Below, piece after piece: positions 1 to 6,144 of a stretch of 8,613 nt of DNA. Under the pieces are notes generated by a model. It was not told the origin of the DNA. It saw nothing but the letters and a program-made list of their open reading frames with translations, and ran no database searches. The position numbers and the translations under genes were made by a program. The DNA lies in assembly GCA_934678955.1 (NCBI GenBank), contig CAKUSI010000150.1:1-8613 (forward strand). Reading direction: 5' to 3'. This DNA comes from an uncultured Austwickia sp. Lineage in GTDB: Bacteria > Actinomycetota > Actinomycetes > Actinomycetales > Dermatophilaceae. Every line of letters begins with the position of its first letter. The stretch's first letter is position 1.

Positions 1-446
1 GTGAAGTCCTCGGTGAACCACCCGGTCATCTGCTCGCCGTCGACGCTCACCGTCTTCTTGCGGTCGGCGAACTCGGGCCGGTCGGCGACGTCGGTGGTGC
101 CGGAGATCTCGTTCTCGTGCCGGTCGACGAGCACGCCGTCCTTGGTCGCCACCAGGTCGGGCTCGATGTAGTCGGCGCCCATCGCCACCGCGAGTTCGTA
201 GGCGGCCAGCGTGTGCTCGGGGCGGTAACCGCTGGCGCCCCGGTGGGCCACGACCAGCGGGGAGGGCATCCCGGCGCTGGTGGTGTAGCGGGCGTCGCGA
301 CCGCGGTCGCCGCCCGGGTGCGCGTCGCCGCGGTGGGCGGAGGCCGTCGGGGCAAGGGTGAGCGCAGTGGCTGCTGCGGCGAGGGCGGCGACCGCGAGGC
401 GTGCCGCGGGGCGGCCGGCGGGGCGGATCGTGGAAGGGGTTGTCAT
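1..446 (-). CDS. Secreted GlpQ-type glycerophosphodiester phosphodiesterase, N-terminal part (cut by window start)
   Basis: The frame reads leftward from an ATG at 446-444 and runs off the window after 148 residues, so the C-terminal part is missing. Residues 1-37 form a Sec signal peptide: an Arg-containing n-region, an Ala/Leu-rich core at about 17-32, and an Ala-Ser-Ala cleavage site before His38. A short hydrophilic linker follows. The GDPD domain begins at about residue 64 with [15 protein letters not shown], continues with [15 protein letters not shown] (93-107), then RHEN (109-112) and [10 protein letters not shown]. The expected catalytic and metal-binding residues are visible: His68, Glu95, Asp97 and His110, with spacing as in the GlpQ-type family. 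Family members hydrolyse glycerophosphodiesters from lipid or teichoic-acid turnover to glycerol 3-phosphate plus an alcohol; this one should act outside the membrane. It is divergent from menG. A weak GGGA about 8 nt upstream could serve as ribosome binding site. The exact substrate cannot be told. Confidence 0.88.
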   Translation of the reverse strand, partial: MTTPSTIRPAGRPAARLAVAALAAAATALTLAPTASAHRGDAHPGGDRGRDARYTTSAGMPSPLVVAHRGASGYRPEHTLAAYELAVAMGADYIEPDLVATKDGVLVDRHENEISGTTDVADRPEFADRKKTVSVDGEQMTGWFTEDF

Positions 447-586
447 GCAGCGGATCCCACAGAGCGCGGACGACGCCCGCGTGGCATCCCCGTGAGCGGC
501 AGGCGACCCGGGGACGAACAGCGGCGCGCGGGCGCGGTGCGCGGTCGCCGGCGCGAGGCGTAGGCGGCGGTGACAGGATGACCTGC
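447..586. other. Divergent intergenic region between the phosphodiesterase gene and menG
   Basis: This 140-bp GC-rich stretch must hold the promoters of both divergent genes. On the plus strand the only reasonable -10-like element is CAGGAT at 574-579. On the minus strand a weaker TGGGAT (459-454) lies 7 nt before the phosphodiesterase ATG. No TTGACA-like -35 box, clear operator palindrome or RNA gene is visible. A reading frame can be drawn across it on the plus strand in frame with menG, but its upstream part (401-577) is Gly/Arg-rich and unlike any MenG N-terminus. Confidence 0.5.
574..579 (+). promoter_or_regulatory. Candidate -10 element for menG, placing the transcript start at or near its GTG
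   Basis: CAGGAT keeps the most conserved A2 and T6 of the actinobacterial TANNNT -10 motif. Seven bases (580-586) separate it from the GTG at 587, so transcription would start at about the start codon and give a leaderless mRNA, which is common in Actinomycetota. No recognisable -35 is seen. The AGG within it could instead act as a weak Shine-Dalgarno for the same GTG. Confidence 0.3.
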
Positions 587-1279
587 GTGAACCGCGCCAG
601 CCTCGACAAGGATCCCCGCGACGTCGCGACCATGTTCGACCAGGCCGCGAAGCGATACGACCTGATGAACGACCTCATGACGGCGGGCGTGGCGCGGCGG
701 TGGCGGCGGGCGCTGGTCAAGGCCGTCGACGCGCGGCCTGGGCAGCGCCTACTCGACGTGGCGGCCGGCACGGGCACGTCCTCGCTGCCGTTCGCGGCGG
801 CCGGCGTCCGCGTCGTCCCGGTGGACTTCTCGATGGGGATGCTGCGCCAGGGGCGGCGCCGCAGCCCCGACCTGCCGTTCGTCGCGGCGGACGCCACGCG
901 GCTGCCGTTCGCCGACAGGTGTTTCGACGCCGTCACGATCTCGTATGGGCTTCGCAACGTGCGCGACTACCCGGCGGCCCTCGCCGAGTTCGCCCGGGTG
1001 ACCCGCCCGGGCGGGACCCTGGTGGTCAACGAGTTCTCCCGGCCCACGAACGCGGCGTTCCGCCGCTTCTACGTCGAGTGGATGATGGCGGCCTTCCCGC
1101 GGCTGGCCCGCCGCTTCTCCTCCAACCCCGAGTCGTACGTCTACCTCGCCGAGTCCATCGCGGCGTGGCCCGACCAGCAGGAGTTGGCTGCCGTGATCGA
1201 GCGGGCCGGTTGGTCGGGCGTGTCCTGGCGCAACCTGTCCGGCGGCATCGTCGCCCTCCACCGGGCCACGCGCCCCTGA
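587..1279 (+). CDS. menG: Demethylmenaquinone methyltransferase (MenG/UbiE)
   Basis: Class I SAM-dependent methyltransferase that adds the C-methyl group to demethylmenaquinone, the last step in making menaquinone; a cytosolic enzyme with a membrane-bound substrate. The product is 230 aa, the usual size. The N-terminus [28 protein letters not shown] (in pieces over residues 2-29) is characteristic of actinobacterial MenG. SAM motif I is [12 protein letters not shown] at 55-66, the acidic ribose-binding Asp80 sits in [10 protein letters not shown], and the family signature YGLRNVRD is at 120-127, with Tyr120 where Phe is more usual. [13 protein letters not shown] (141-153) is the late core motif. 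I chose GTG 587 because homologues start with a short Met-x-Arg-Ala-x-Leu-Asp-Lys sequence; an in-frame ATG at 578 would add only three residues and has AGG directly abutting it. It lies 98 bp upstream of the reductase gene, in the same direction. Confidence 0.93.
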   Translation: MNRASLDKDPRDVATMFDQAAKRYDLMNDLMTAGVARRWRRALVKAVDARPGQRLLDVAAGTGTSSLPFAAAGVRVVPVDFSMGMLRQGRRRSPDLPFVAADATRLPFADRCFDAVTISYGLRNVRDYPAALAEFARVTRPGGTLVVNEFSRPTNAAFRRFYVEWMMAAFPRLARRFSSNPESYVYLAESIAAWPDQQELAAVIERAGWSGVSWRNLSGGIVALHRATRP

Positions 1280-1285
1280 GCAGTG

Positions 1286-1327
1286 CCGGGGCGCGGGCGG
1301 TCGTGTGCGGCGAGCGCGGCGCCCCGG
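1286..1327 (+). other. Inverted repeat after menG (possible weak terminator)
   Basis: A perfect 9-bp inverted repeat, CCGGGGCGC at 1286-1294 and GCGCCCCGG at 1319-1327, encloses a 24-nt GC-rich loop and begins 7 bp after the menG stop. It could fold as a stable RNA hairpin and attenuate read-through. There is no following T tract, so it is not a classical intrinsic terminator, and inverted repeats this short occur by chance in DNA of such composition. Confidence 0.3.
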
Positions 1328-1342
1328 ACCTGGGGTGGCGTG

Positions 1343-1348
1343 TAGGGT
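1343..1348 (+). promoter_or_regulatory. Candidate -10 element for the menaquinone reductase gene
   Basis: TAGGGT fits the actinobacterial TANNNT -10 and is preceded by TG (1341-1342) in the form TGTAGGGT, giving an extended-10-like context. A start at about 1355 would give a leader of roughly 23 nt that contains the ribosome binding site at 1367-1372. No good -35 hexamer is visible in the expected place around 1320-1326. Confidence 0.4.
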
Positions 1349-1366
1349 CGAGACCGACCGCGACCC

Positions 1367-1372
1367 GGAAGG
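1367..1372 (+). promoter_or_regulatory. Ribosome binding site that fixes the reductase start
   Basis: GGAAGG lies 5 nt before GTG 1378. It is the only good Shine-Dalgarno upstream of the conserved FAD-binding domain, and it favours GTG 1378 over the second in-frame GTG at 1387. Confidence 0.65.
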
Positions 1373-1377
1373 CTGGC

Positions 1378-2778
1378 GTGACCGACGTGCCGAACACCCC
1401 CTCGACGCAGATCGGCTCGTCCGTTGCCTCCGTCGGTCGGGACAGCGAGACGGCCGACGTGATCGTCGTCGGGGCCGGCCCCGGGGGCTCCGCCACCGCG
1501 GCATACCTCGCGACCGCGGGCCTGGACGTCCTGCTCTTGGAGAAGGCCCACTTCCCGCGCGACAAGATCTGCGGCGATGGGCTCACCCCCCGCGCGGTCC
1601 GGGAGCTCGCCCTCCTCGGGATGCCCACCCGCGAGGAGGACGGCTGGATCCGCAACAAGGGCCTGCGCATCGTGGGCGGCGGGCGCCGGTTCGAGCTGGA
1701 CTGGCCGCAGACCGACCACTACCCGCCCTACGGCATGGTCCGGCCCCGCAAGGTGCTCGACCACCTCCTGGCCCAGCACGCGCTCTCCCGGGGGGCGCGC
1801 TTGATCGAAGGGGCGAACGTCACCGGCGCAATACGCGCCGAAGGCGGGCCCCGCACCGGCCGGATCGAGGGCGTCACCGCGAAGGTCACAGACGAGCAGG
1901 GCAAGGACACGGGGGCGCGCCGGACCTTCCGCGCCCCGGTCGTCGTGGCGGCGGATGGCAACAGCAGCAGGCTTTCGGTGTCGATGGGACGGCGCAAGCG
2001 CACCGACCGTCCGATGGGCGTGGCGGTCCGTACCTATTACTCCTCGCCGACGCGCACCAACGACGACTACATGGAGTCCTGGCTGGAGCTGTGGGTCCCC
2101 GAGGATCCGGGGGCGGCGGCCGACCCTGCGGCCCAGGGTGACCCTGCCGTGAAGCAGATCCTCCTGCCCGGTTACGGCTGGATCTTCGCCTGCGGCGACG
2201 GCACGGCCAACGTAGGGCTCGGCATGCTCAGCACCTCCCCGGCGTTCGGGCGGGTCGACTACCGCGATGTCATGCGGCGCTGGGTCGACACGCTGCCCGC
2301 GGAATGGACGTTCCACACCGAGACGATGACGGGTCCGATCCGGGGCGACGCGCTGCCGATGGCCCTCAACCGGCGCCCCCTGTCGGCCGATGGGCTGCTT
2401 CTGGTGGGGGACGCGGCGGGCATGATCAACCCCTTCAACGGGGAGGGGATCGACTACGCCCTGGAAGCGGGTCGGCTCGCGGCCGAAGTGATCGTGCAGG
2501 CCAACACCCGCGCGGACGACGCCTCCCGGGACCGTGTGTTGAACAGCTACGACGCGATCATCTCGGACCGACTCGGGGGCTACTACACGCTGGGTCGCGG
2601 CTTCGCCGCGCTGATCGGACGCCCGGAAGTGATGAAGCGATGCGTGAAATACGGGCTCCCGATCACCCCGCTGATGCGGGTCCTCATGAAGGGGATGGCG
2701 AATTTGTCCGAGCCGAAGGGGTCGCGCATCGACGATCGGCTCCTCAACGCGCTGTCGCGTCTGGCACCTTCGGCATGA
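1378..2778 (+). CDS. FAD-dependent geranylgeranyl reductase family protein, probable MenJ-like menaquinone reductase
   Basis: A 466-aa flavoprotein. The N-terminal Rossmann motif is DVIVVGAGPGGSATAAYLA (27-45); then LLLEKAHFPRDKICGDG (52-68) carries the Cys-Gly-Asp-Gly signature of geranylgeranyl reductases; VVVAADGNSS (188-197) and VGDAAGMINPFNGEGIDYA (343-361) are the further FAD-binding motifs. The family saturates double bonds in polyprenyl chains. In mycobacteria the member MenJ reduces one isoprene unit of menaquinone, and the place between menG and nuo suggests the same role here; that assignment is inference, and reduction of a lipid precursor is the alternative. The C-terminal ~60 residues are basic and hydrophobic, consistent with membrane association. 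An Ala/Asp/Pro-rich segment at about 241-258 looks like a small insertion. Translation starts at GTG 1378 with GGAAGG 5 nt upstream. It is 260 bp upstream of nuoA. Confidence 0.88.
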   Translation: MTDVPNTPSTQIGSSVASVGRDSETADVIVVGAGPGGSATAAYLATAGLDVLLLEKAHFPRDKICGDGLTPRAVRELALLGMPTREEDGWIRNKGLRIVGGGRRFELDWPQTDHYPPYGMVRPRKVLDHLLAQHALSRGARLIEGANVTGAIRAEGGPRTGRIEGVTAKVTDEQGKDTGARRTFRAPVVVAADGNSSRLSVSMGRRKRTDRPMGVAVRTYYSSPTRTNDDYMESWLELWVPEDPGAAADPAAQGDPAVKQILLPGYGWIFACGDGTANVGLGMLSTSPAFGRVDYRDVMRRWVDTLPAEWTFHTETMTGPIRGDALPMALNRRPLSADGLLLVGDAAGMINPFNGEGIDYALEAGRLAAEVIVQANTRADDASRDRVLNSYDAIISDRLGGYYTLGRGFAALIGRPEVMKRCVKYGLPITPLMRVLMKGMANLSEPKGSRIDDRLLNALSRLAPSA

Positions 2779-2795
2779 AGACGGGCGGGATTCAC

Positions 2796-2801
2796 TAGGA
2801 T
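2796..2801 (+). promoter_or_regulatory. Candidate -10 element of the nuo operon promoter
   Basis: TAGGAT is a strong match to the actinobacterial TANNNT -10 and lies 17 bp after the reductase stop codon, where a promoter for the next operon is expected. The predicted transcription start is about 2808. The bases 17-18 bp upstream (around 2772-2778) do not resemble TTGACA, so either the -35 is degenerate or an activator helps. Confidence 0.45.
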
Positions 2802-2807
2802 GGCGGC

Positions 2808-2954
2808 GTGGGTCGAGGCTTGGACGACCTGCAGGAGGCGCGCGAGAGCGGTCGCCTGCAGCGCGCGCACGCGTCCCTGGGGGCGCGTCCGCACGCTCTT
2901 CGACGGAACGCGCCGCCAGGCGCTCACCCGCAACGACGCACGAACGGCCCCTGA
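2808..2954 (+). CDS. Possible leaderless 48-codon leader peptide upstream of nuoA
   Basis: GTG 2808 lies 6 nt after the TAGGAT -10 element, exactly where transcription should start, so a leaderless message would begin with this codon. The frame encodes 48 residues and stops at TGA 2952-2954. The first ~27 residues (GRGLDDLQEARESGRLQRAH and following) are mixed charged and plausible as protein; the rest is Arg/Pro-rich and looks like translated noise. No Shine-Dalgarno, signal peptide, membrane segment or family resemblance is visible. It could be a regulatory leader peptide or a chance frame; the main support is the promoter spacing. Confidence 0.25.
   Translation: MGRGLDDLQEARESGRLQRAHASLGARPHALRRNAPPGAHPQRRTNGP
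2829..2861 (+). repeat. Hairpin-forming inverted repeat in the nuo leader
   Basis: CTGCAGG (2829-2835) is repeated in inverted form as CCTGCAG (2855-2861), with three further pairs possible inside after one mismatch. In RNA this would fold as an imperfect stem-loop 20-50 nt from the proposed transcription start. It could also be an operator in DNA. No known riboswitch or protein-binding motif is recognised. Confidence 0.4.
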
Positions 2955-2983
2955 AGTTCCGGGACCGTCGCCTGCCCGTAGGA

Positions 2984-3001
2984 GGCGCCCGGCCGGGCGC
3001 C
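2984..3001 (+). repeat. Perfect 18-bp palindrome just upstream of nuoA
   Basis: GGCGCCCGG followed directly by its reverse complement CCGGGCGCC. As RNA it would make a 7-bp all-GC stem with a GGCC tetraloop, 37 bases before the nuoA ATG. No T tract follows, so it is not a standard terminator; an attenuator, an RNA-stability hairpin or a dyad operator are possible. The left arm overlaps an AGGAGG at 2980-2985. Confidence 0.5.
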
Positions 3002-3038
3002 CCCGCTGTACCCGCCACCGAAAGGGGAGCACGCCGAG

Positions 3039-3404
3039 ATGAGCAGCCCCTATCTGCCGATCCTGTTCTTCCTCGCCTGTGGCCTCGGCTTCGCCCTGGC
3101 GTCGGTGCTCCTGTTCACGCTGGTCGGGCCGCGCCGGTACAACAAGGTGAAGCTGGACGCCTACGAGTGCGGCATCCAGCCCTCGCCGCAGGCGGCCGCG
3201 GGTGGCCGGGTGCCCGTGAAGTTCTACACGACCGCGATGCTGTTCGTGATCTTCGACGTGGAGGCCGTCTTCCTCTACCCCTTCGCGGTGGCCTTCGACC
3301 AGCTCGGACTGTTCGCACTGCTGGCCATGGTGCTGTTCCTGGTCAACGCGTTCTTCATCGCAGACGCCTACGTCTGGCGCCGCGGCGGATTGGAGTGGGA
3401 CTGA
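3039..3404 (+). CDS. nuoA: NADH-quinone oxidoreductase subunit A
   Basis: Membrane subunit of respiratory complex I, near the junction of the peripheral arm and the quinone channel. The product is 121 aa, the usual size, with three hydrophobic helices at about 5-29, 62-83 and 88-110. The loop between helices 1 and 2 carries the family signature YECGIQP (42-48), and [12 protein letters not shown] (72-83) in helix 2 contains the conserved acidic residues thought to matter for coupling. The ATG at 3039 is preceded by AAAGGGGAG ending 9 nt upstream. It is the first gene of the nuo operon and ends 1 bp before nuoB. Confidence 0.97.
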   Translation: MSSPYLPILFFLACGLGFALASVLLFTLVGPRRYNKVKLDAYECGIQPSPQAAAGGRVPVKFYTTAMLFVIFDVEAVFLYPFAVAFDQLGLFALLAMVLFLVNAFFIADAYVWRRGGLEWD

Positions 3405-3405
3405 C

Positions 3406-3960
3406 ATGATCGACCTGGAAAAGTACCCCCAGGGGGTCTACGCGACGACGGTGAGCAAGGCCGTCGGCTTCCTCCTGAAGACGTCGATCTGGCCGGCCAC
3501 CTTCGGGCTCGCGTGCTGCGCGATCGAGATGATGGCCTCCGGTACCCCGGACTACGACATCGCGAGGTTCGGCTCCGAGCGCTTCGCCGCCACGCCGCGG
3601 CAGGCGGACTGCATGATCGTCGCCGGCCGCGTGAGCCAGAAGTTCGCCCCGGTCGTGCGCCAGGTCTACGACCAGATGATGGAGCCCAAGTGGGTCATCT
3701 CCATGGGCGTATGCGCGAGCTCGGGCGGGATGTTCAACAACTACGCGATCGTGCAGGGCGTGGACCACATCGTCCCGGTCGACGTCTACCTGCCCGGCTG
3801 TCCGCCGAGACCCGAGATGCTACTCAACGCGCTGATCACGCTGCACCACCAGATGATCGCGACCCCCATCGGACTGAACCGGCAGAAGGCCGCCCGCGCG
3901 GCCGAGGAGGCCGCCCTGAACGCGACGCCGCTGATCGAGCAGAAGGGCCTGCTGGCATGA
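3406..3960 (+). CDS. nuoB: NADH-quinone oxidoreductase subunit B (N2 iron-sulfur protein)
   Basis: Peripheral-arm subunit that holds the terminal [4Fe-4S] cluster N2, which passes electrons to quinone. The product is 184 aa. All four N2 ligands are visible: the tandem pair Cys37-Cys38 in [10 protein letters not shown], Cys103 in [13 protein letters not shown], and Cys132 in [10 protein letters not shown]. The basic motif [15 protein letters not shown] (55-69) is the usual loop near the quinone site. The last ~35 residues are an Ala/Glu-rich tail, commonly variable in this family. The start ATG 3406 follows the nuoA stop by 1 bp, with GGGA 5 nt upstream. Its stop TGA overlaps an ATG that opens the small frame at 3957. 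Confidence 0.97.
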   Translation: MIDLEKYPQGVYATTVSKAVGFLLKTSIWPATFGLACCAIEMMASGTPDYDIARFGSERFAATPRQADCMIVAGRVSQKFAPVVRQVYDQMMEPKWVISMGVCASSGGMFNNYAIVQGVDHIVPVDVYLPGCPPRPEMLLNALITLHHQMIATPIGLNRQKAARAAEEAALNATPLIEQKGLLA

Positions 3961-4043
3961 GCAGCGAGGAAGCACGCGTACGTACGGCGGACGACGCCGC
4001 TCAGGTACGGGTGGAGTGCGATGAGCGCGAGGTATGGGCATGA
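3957..4043 (+). CDS. Possible 28-codon small reading frame coupled between nuoB and nuoC
   Basis: The ATG (3957-3959) overlaps the nuoB stop as ATGA, and the frame's own TGA (4041-4043) overlaps the nuoC ATG at 4040, again as ATGA. The 28 residues ([20 protein letters not shown] then CDEREVWA) are acidic, with eight Asp/Glu against four Arg, and have one Cys and no membrane segment. AAGGG in the end of nuoB, about 9 nt upstream, could serve as ribosome binding site. The frame may be a real small peptide, a device that carries ribosomes from nuoB to nuoC, or chance; I recognise no homologue. NuoC has a complete actinobacterial-type N-terminus without it, so it is not a missing piece of NuoC. 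Confidence 0.35.
   Translation: MSSEEARVRTADDAAQVRVECDEREVWA
4029..4032 (+). promoter_or_regulatory. Ribosome binding site that decides the nuoC start
   Basis: GAGG ends 7 nt before ATG 4040 but only 1 nt before the alternative in-frame ATG 4034. The usable spacing, plus the ATGA overlap at 4040, favours 4040. Confidence 0.55.
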
Positions 4044-4783
4044 CCGACTCCGGCGCGAAGGACCCTTCGACCCAGGCCCAGGAGACGGGCGGCGGCTTGC
4101 CGTTCCCCGCGGTCCCCCGGCCGGAGGTCCGTGGTGAGCGGCACGGCATGTTCGGCGCCACGGAGGGCGGGGACACCACGGGGTACGGGGGACTCGTCGC
4201 ACCCATCCTGTTCCCGGGGCCCGCAGAGCGACCCTTCGGCCGCTACTTCGACGAGGTGGCCGACCAACTCGCCGCCGGGCTGGCCGAGCGCGGCACGGCG
4301 TTCGACGAGGCCGTCGACACGGTGGTCGTCGACCGCGGCGAGCTGACCCTGATGGTGCCGCGCGAGGCGCTGCCGGCGGTGGCCCGCACGCTGCGCGACT
4401 ACGCCCCGCTGCGCTTCGAGATGTGCATGAGCGTGAGTGGGGTGCACTACCCCGAGGACACCGGCCGCGAGCTGCACGCCGTCTACCACTTCCTCTCCCT
4501 GACCCACGGCAACCGCCGGGTGCGGGTGGAGGTGACCTGCCCCGACATCGACCCGCACATCCCGAGCATCGTCGAGACCTTCCCGTCGGTGACCTGGCAC
4601 GAGCGGGAGACCTGGGACTTCTTCGGCATCATCTTCGACGGGCACCCCGCCCTCACGCGGATCCTCATGCCGGACGACTGGCCGGGCCACCCGCAGCGCA
4701 AGGACTACCCGCTCGGCGGGATCCCGGTGGAATTCAAGGGCGCCACGATCGCGCCGCCCGACGAGCGGAGGTCGTACAACTGA
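4040..4783 (+). CDS. nuoC: NADH-quinone oxidoreductase subunit C (30-kDa type)
   Basis: Peripheral-arm structural subunit that packs against NuoB and NuoD around the quinone site; it binds no cofactor. The product is 247 aa. The N-terminal ~60 residues are a polar, Pro-rich extension ending in [18 protein letters not shown] (36-53), a segment typical of actinobacterial NuoC. The catalytic-arm domain follows, with the family signature [18 protein letters not shown] (186-203) and [20 protein letters not shown] (206-225). NuoC and NuoD are separate genes here, unlike the fused NuoCD of E. coli. ATG 4040 is chosen over ATG 4034 on ribosome-binding-site spacing; the difference is two residues. The stop overlaps the nuoD start by 1 bp (TGATG). 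Confidence 0.95.
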   Translation: MTDSGAKDPSTQAQETGGGLPFPAVPRPEVRGERHGMFGATEGGDTTGYGGLVAPILFPGPAERPFGRYFDEVADQLAAGLAERGTAFDEAVDTVVVDRGELTLMVPREALPAVARTLRDYAPLRFEMCMSVSGVHYPEDTGRELHAVYHFLSLTHGNRRVRVEVTCPDIDPHIPSIVETFPSVTWHERETWDFFGIIFDGHPALTRILMPDDWPGHPQRKDYPLGGIPVEFKGATIAPPDERRSYN

Positions 4784-6144
4784 TGAGCACGTCCACGAAC
4801 GACCACCGCGAGGGCTACCACGCCCCCTCTGGAGCCGCCGAGGACGCCCGCGGGAAGGTCTTCACGGCCGAAGGCGGGGACTGGGACCGGCTGACGTCCG
4901 AGGCGATGGAGTATTCCGAGGAGCGCATCGTCGTCAACCTGGGCCCCCAGCATCCGTCCACGCACGGCGTGCTCCGCCTGATCCTGGAGCTGGACGGCGA
5001 GACGGTCACCGAGGCCCGGGTGGGCATCGGCTATCTGCACACCGGCATCGAGAAGACGATGGAGTTCCGCACGTGGGTCCAGGGCACCACCCTGTGCACG
5101 CGGATGGACTACCTCACGCCGATGTTCCAGGAGACGGCGTACTGCCTGGCCATCGAGAAGCTGCTGGGCATCACGGACGACATCCCGGAGCGGGCCAGCG
5201 AGATCCGCGTGCTGATGATGGAGCTCACCCGGTTGTCCAGCCACCTCGTGTGCCTCGGCACCGCGGGCATGGAACTGGGCGCCACGACTGTCATGACGGT
5301 CGGCTTCCGCGAGCGGGAGCGGGTCCTGCGGTTCATCGAGGCGACCACCGGCCTGCGGATGAACAACGCATACATCCGTCCTGGCGGCGTCGCGCAGGAC
5401 CTGCCGGCCGGCTGGGAGAAGATCTTCGAGACCGAGCTTCCCCTCATGCGCCGGGGCATCCGCGAGCTGGAAGACCTCACGCTGGAGAACCCGATCGTCA
5501 AGGGCCGCATGGTGGACGTCGGCTACCTCGACCTCACCGGCTGCATCGCCCTGGGCGTCACGGGCCCGTTGCTCAAGTCGGCCGGCCTGCCGTACGACCA
5601 GCGCAAGGTGGAGCCGTACTGCGGGTACGAGACGTACGACTTCGAGGTGCCCACCTGGGATAGCGCGGACTCCTACGGGCGCATGCGCGTGCGGTTCCTG
5701 GAGATGTGGGAGTCGCTCAAGATCGTCGAGCAGTGCATCGAGCGGCTCAAGGCCTCGGAGGGGAAGCCCGTCATGGTGGCCGACCCCAAGATCGCCTGGC
5801 CGGCGCAGCTGGCCGTCGGGTCGGACGGGCAGGGCAACTCGCTGGAGCACATCCGCAAGATCATGGGCACCTCGATGGAGGCCCTGATCCACCACTTCAA
5901 GCTCGTGACCGAGGGCTTCCGCGTCCCGCCGGGGCAGGCGTACCAGGCCGTGGAGTCCCCCAAGGGCGAACTCGGCTGCCACGTCGTCTCCGACGGGGGT
6001 ACGCGTCCCTACCGGGCCCACTTCCGCGACCCGGCGTTCAACAACCTGCAGGCCGTCGCGGCCGTGGTCGAGGGTGGCCCCGTCGCCGACGCCATCGTGG
6101 CGGTCGCCTCGATCGACCCGGTCATGGGAGGGGTGGACCGCTGA
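4783..6144 (+). CDS. nuoD: NADH-quinone oxidoreductase subunit D (49-kDa type)
   Basis: Peripheral-arm subunit, related to the large subunit of [NiFe] hydrogenases, that forms most of the quinone-reducing site with NuoB. The product is 453 aa. [15 protein letters not shown] (51-65) is the quinone-site loop; His61 and Tyr110 (in TRMDY) have the 49-residue spacing of the two residues known to contact the quinone head group in Thermus. [12 protein letters not shown] (83-94), [13 protein letters not shown] (in the middle part) and the terminal DPVMGGVDR are further family signatures. The first ~45 residues are a polar extension, commonly longer in actinobacteria. CGGAGG lies 11 nt before ATG 4783. 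The gene overlaps nuoC and nuoE by 1 bp each, in the form TGATG. Confidence 0.97.
   Translation: MSTSTNDHREGYHAPSGAAEDARGKVFTAEGGDWDRLTSEAMEYSEERIVVNLGPQHPSTHGVLRLILELDGETVTEARVGIGYLHTGIEKTMEFRTWVQGTTLCTRMDYLTPMFQETAYCLAIEKLLGITDDIPERASEIRVLMMELTRLSSHLVCLGTAGMELGATTVMTVGFRERERVLRFIEATTGLRMNNAYIRPGGVAQDLPAGWEKIFETELPLMRRGIRELEDLTLENPIVKGRMVDVGYLDLTGCIALGVTGPLLKSAGLPYDQRKVEPYCGYETYDFEVPTWDSADSYGRMRVRFLEMWESLKIVEQCIERLKASEGKPVMVADPKIAWPAQLAVGSDGQGNSLEHIRKIMGTSMEALIHHFKLVTEGFRVPPGQAYQAVESPKGELGCHVVSDGGTRPYRAHFRDPAFNNLQAVAAVVEGGPVADAIVAVASIDPVMGGVDR

Larger units (their letters stand above)
2779..3038 (+). other. Leader region of the nuo operon
   Basis: 260 bp without a recognised gene. In order it holds a TAGGAT -10 element (2796-2801), a GTG-initiated 48-codon frame starting where transcription should begin (2808-2954), a hairpin-forming repeat (2829-2861), a perfect 18-bp palindrome (2984-3001), and the nuoA ribosome binding site (GGGGAG 3024-3029). 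An AGGAGG at 2980-2985 looks like a perfect Shine-Dalgarno but no ATG or GTG follows at a usable distance. A transcript from the proposed start would carry about 230 untranslated or partly translated bases before nuoA. Confidence 0.6.

Noticed and set aside
454..459. TGGGAT on the minus strand as a leaderless promoter for the phosphodiesterase
   Set aside because: The spacing (7 nt to ATG) is suggestive, but it lacks the conserved A at position 2 and has no -35; the same bases could be a weak Shine-Dalgarno.
117..563. Plus-strand 148-codon frame opposite the phosphodiesterase
   Set aside because: Gly/Arg-rich translation without motifs; the opposite strand shows a signal peptide and intact GDPD motifs.
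401..586. Upstream extension of the menG frame to ATG 401
   Set aside because: The added residues are Gly/Arg-rich, unlike MenG N-termini, and the stretch overlaps the divergent phosphodiesterase gene and the intergenic region.
1286..1327. The inverted repeat after menG as a true intrinsic terminator
   Set aside because: No T tract follows and the loop is 24 nt; kept only as a low-confidence inverted repeat.
1141..3018. Long minus-strand open frame opposite the reductase gene (625 codons), with similar ones at 4705-6021 and 6812-8248
   Set aside because: Antisense shadows of high-GC coding sequence: composition is His/Arg/Pro/Gly-rich, no domain is recognisable, and the sense strand carries clear conserved genes.
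2800..3042. 80-codon ATG frame across the nuo leader, running into nuoA
   Set aside because: Very Arg/Pro/Thr-rich, has no ribosome binding site, its ATG overlaps the -10 element, and it resembles nothing; typical of a frame left open by high GC.
4034..4039. ATG 4034 as the nuoC start
   Set aside because: Only 1 nt separates it from GAGG, while ATG 4040 has 7 nt and forms the ATGA overlap; the two-residue difference does not affect the product.
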